Shown here: piece by piece, positions 6,499-7,866 of the stretch
How positions within the stretch are numbered: the stretch's first letter is position 1
How the letters are laid out: every line of letters begins with the position of its first letter
Assembly (NCBI GenBank): GCA_014378085.1
Contig: JACMOJ010000497.1
Span: forward strand, 1-7,866
Length of the DNA stretch: 7,866 nt
From: Burkholderiales bacterium
GTDB lineage: Bacteria > Pseudomonadota > Gammaproteobacteria > Burkholderiales > Usitatibacteraceae
Direction: 5' to 3'
The notes under the pieces: generated by a model
Told to the model about the DNA's origin: nothing
What the model saw: the letters and a program-made list of their open reading frames with translations, nothing else
Database searches by the model: none
Program-made: the position numbers and the translations under genes

Positions 6499-7485
6499 CT
6501 ACTCATCCTTCGGGCGCAACAACGCGCCTAACAGAGGCAAAAAAGCCGGATCTTGCCAGGGTGGAGCAGACTTCGTGACAGGTAGCTGAAACAGCTTGGA
6601 AAGTGCCAGCGGCCGGGTCTCAACACCGGTTTCCGGCCGCAGGCGATCAATAACTTCGGCCGTCTTTGGTCCGGCATCAACACGAAGGGTTGCCAACGGC
6701 AAATTCGGATATCCCAAATCCCACAAATCGAGGCTACGATGCAATTGCACAAGCGACCTGGTCGCGGACTCTTCGCCAGCACTACTACCGACGAGTTCCA
6801 TCGATGCATCATCAGCACCGACGGCAAGCGTATCAACGTCGAACTCAAAACGGCGGAAAAAATACAACTCCCCCTTAACCGAAATGACCATCAGCGCACG
6901 CCCAGTCGATGCAACCAGCACCGCTGCAACGGTCGATTCAATGCCTTCGTCCAGCAACACCGCGTGCAGGAGATTTCGCATCGCCGTTTCCGGCACGTCA
7001 ATAATCGTGCTGCGGCGATCAAGCACAACACACTCCGCTAATCGTGAACGCAGCACTTCGTTGAGCGCAACCGCCGCAATAACATCGGCTGAACGACCCG
7101 GCTCCGGGCTCAACGTCAGTAAATCCAACGTGTAGTCTTGTGGCGAGCCCTCCATAAACTCCATTGCGCGCCAGCGCATCGCTCCGTGTAACTCTTCGAC
7201 CGGCACATTCGGCGACTCAACCTGCAACATGACGTAATCGGCGGGGTCAAGGACCACGATGACCCGTCCCGCGGCGGGTAAGATACCCTTCAGTTTCGCC
7301 AAGAACGCATCACGAGACTGGTTGCCGCGCAGTTCAACCCCCCACGCGGTAATAGAGGCACCGCCCTCGTCCGAAGATGATGCATGGACGTACCGAATCG
7401 CGCCGTCTGTGAGCGTCAGCGCCAGGGTGCCTCCTTTAGTGCCGCCCCACCAGGGCCAATCCGGCAACAACCCCATCTTCAACAC
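6499..7485 (-). CDS. mshI: MshI, PilM-like actin-fold pilus biogenesis protein
   Basis: A 328-residue cytoplasmic protein with the actin-like fold of PilM/MshI. Supporting segments are RVIVVLDPADYVMLQVESP (74-92), the MRWRAMEFMEGSPQDYTLDL stretch that starts at 103, IIDVPETAMRNLL (161-173), the strand pair around GELYFFRRFEF (205-215) and the C-terminal helix FLPLLGALLR (315-324). There is no signal peptide or membrane helix. In the pilus machine it binds the cytoplasmic QINLY tail of the PilN-like partner encoded next. The reported start is GTG at 7485, only 2 nt from a Shine-Dalgarno. TTG at 7482 (5 nt) or ATG at 7476 (11 nt) may be the true start; this changes only one to three residues. 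It is the first gene of the msh block here. Confidence 0.9.
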   Translation of the reverse strand: MLKMGLLPDWPWWGGTKGGTLALTLTDGAIRYVHASSSDEGGASITAWGVELRGNQSRDAFLAKLKGILPAAGRVIVVLDPADYVMLQVESPNVPVEELHGAMRWRAMEFMEGSPQDYTLDLLTLSPEPGRSADVIAAVALNEVLRSRLAECVVLDRRSTIIDVPETAMRNLLHAVLLDEGIESTVAAVLVASTGRALMVISVKGELYFFRRFEFDVDTLAVGADDASMELVGSSAGEESATRSLVQLHRSLDLWDLGYPNLPLATLRVDAGPKTAEVIDRLRPETGVETRPLALSKLFQLPVTKSAPPWQDPAFLPLLGALLRPKDE

Positions 7486-7487
7486 GT

Positions 7488-7494
7488 CTCCCCT
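7488..7494 (-). promoter_or_regulatory. Shine-Dalgarno of mshI
   Basis: AGGGGAG on the minus strand is the strongest ribosome site in the gap. Its distance is 2 nt to GTG at 7485, 5 nt to TTG at 7482 and 11 nt to ATG at 7476. It confirms that translation begins in this short interval but leaves the exact codon open. Confidence 0.65.
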
Positions 7495-7582
7495 AGGTTA
7501 TTGGACGACTGAGTCGCGTTTCGCGCGCCAATCGCCAAGCATGGCAGATTGTAACTGGCATCACCGCAAGATATTCGCCCGA

Positions 7583-7612
7583 ATAGGGGCTTCCACGTCG
7601 ATTTGATGTCAA
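7583..7612 (-). promoter_or_regulatory. Weak sigma-70 promoter candidate for the msh block
   Basis: A perfect -35 hexamer TTGACA lies at 7607-7612 on the minus strand, about 120 nt before mshI. At 17-19 nt spacing the -10 candidates (such as CCTATT) match TATAAT poorly. This is the only promoter-like signal in the gap between the upstream coding end and mshI. The block may instead be transcribed from further upstream, since no terminator with a T-run was seen in between. Confidence 0.2.
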
Positions 7613-7618
7613 ACGTAT

Positions 7619-7866
7619 TCACCTGAAATCCTCACGCCAACTCTTGCTGCTGGAGTTGTTTAACACGCCCGATTTGTAGGCGTTGACGACAATACTCACT
7701 GGGACGTCTACAAATGTCCCAGTTGAATCGGTCACTCTGAGTGAAAATACGCTGGTGGTGGCGGCAGCCGGGGTGGTAGAAAATACCAAGAAGAACTCAC
7801 CACTGAAGGTGGTCGGTATCTGTCCGGCGCTGTTAGGGGAAAGGAATGTCACAGGGCTGGTACCGC
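7619..7866 (-). CDS. C-terminal fragment of a secreted or surface protein with Ig-like repeat pattern
   Basis: The last 81 full codons of a gene entering from the right edge. The frame is open to the edge, so the GTG at 7852 need not be a start. The sequence alternates beta-strand-like segments rich in Ser, Thr, Val and Phe, with FSLRVTDSTGTFVDVPVSIV near the end. This resembles the final strands of Ig-like or cadherin-like bacterial domains, which often read F-x-V-x-V-T-D-S. A short polar tail, NNSSSKSWREDFR, follows, without an LPxTG-like or autotransporter signal. An extracellular adhesin or exported protein is plausible. It is not recognisable as a specific msh gene, and function is not assigned. 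Confidence 0.6.
   Translation of the reverse strand, partial: GTSPVTFLSPNSAGQIPTTFSGEFFLVFSTTPAAATTSVFSLRVTDSTGTFVDVPVSIVVNAYKSGVLNNSSSKSWREDFR

Noticed and set aside
7520..7545. Possible sigma-54 promoter (GG-N10-GC) before mshI
   Set aside because: The GG and GC spacing fits, but the -12 element does not resemble TTGCA and the wider consensus is poor.
7577..7590. GCCC/GGGC inverted repeat as a terminator of the upstream gene
   Set aside because: The stem is only 4 bp with a 6-nt loop and it is not followed by T residues.

Overview
The window holds one minus-strand block of genes for a type IV pilus of the MSHA (mannose-sensitive haemagglutinin) type. In transcription order, right to left, these are a PilM-like mshI, a PilN-like gene, a PilO-like mshJ, mshK, the secretin mshL, the ATPase mshM and the TPR protein mshN. 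Lipoprotein and secretin features, several inner-membrane anchors and a TonB-dependent receptor show a Gram-negative bacterium. Gene content, codon use and a moderately high G+C content fit a proteobacterium, perhaps a betaproteobacterium. That placement is an inference and the genus cannot be read from the window.

Layout by region. 7619-7866 is the C-terminal end of a secreted or surface protein with an Ig-like beta-strand pattern. 7486-7618 is a short intergenic gap with a weak promoter candidate and a clear Shine-Dalgarno sequence. 813-7485 is the msh block, which is very tightly packed: four junctions are ATGA stop/start overlaps (PilN/mshJ, mshJ/mshK, mshK/mshL, mshM/mshN), and the other two gaps are 2 and 6 nt. 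This implies one transcript with translational coupling. 538-812 is a gap with a degenerate tandem repeat right after the mshN stop. 1-537 is the N-terminal part of a TonB-dependent outer-membrane receptor that runs off the left edge.

How the genes work together (family knowledge): MshI, the PilN-like protein and MshJ form the inner-membrane alignment complex. MshK is a small periplasmic protein likely to link that complex to the secretin. MshL is the outer-membrane pore. MshM is a GspA/ExeA-type ATPase and MshN a membrane-anchored TPR protein, both probably aiding secretin or machine assembly. The pilus motor ATPase (MshE), platform protein (MshG) and pilins, which usually follow mshN, are not seen here; a receptor gene takes their place.

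No convincing undescribed system is present. The most notable non-standard structure is a set of short tandem repeats (in the receptor plug, after mshN, and two inside mshN) and two homopolymer tracts around the start of mshL, one of which forms a slippery heptamer exactly at the mshK/mshL overlap.
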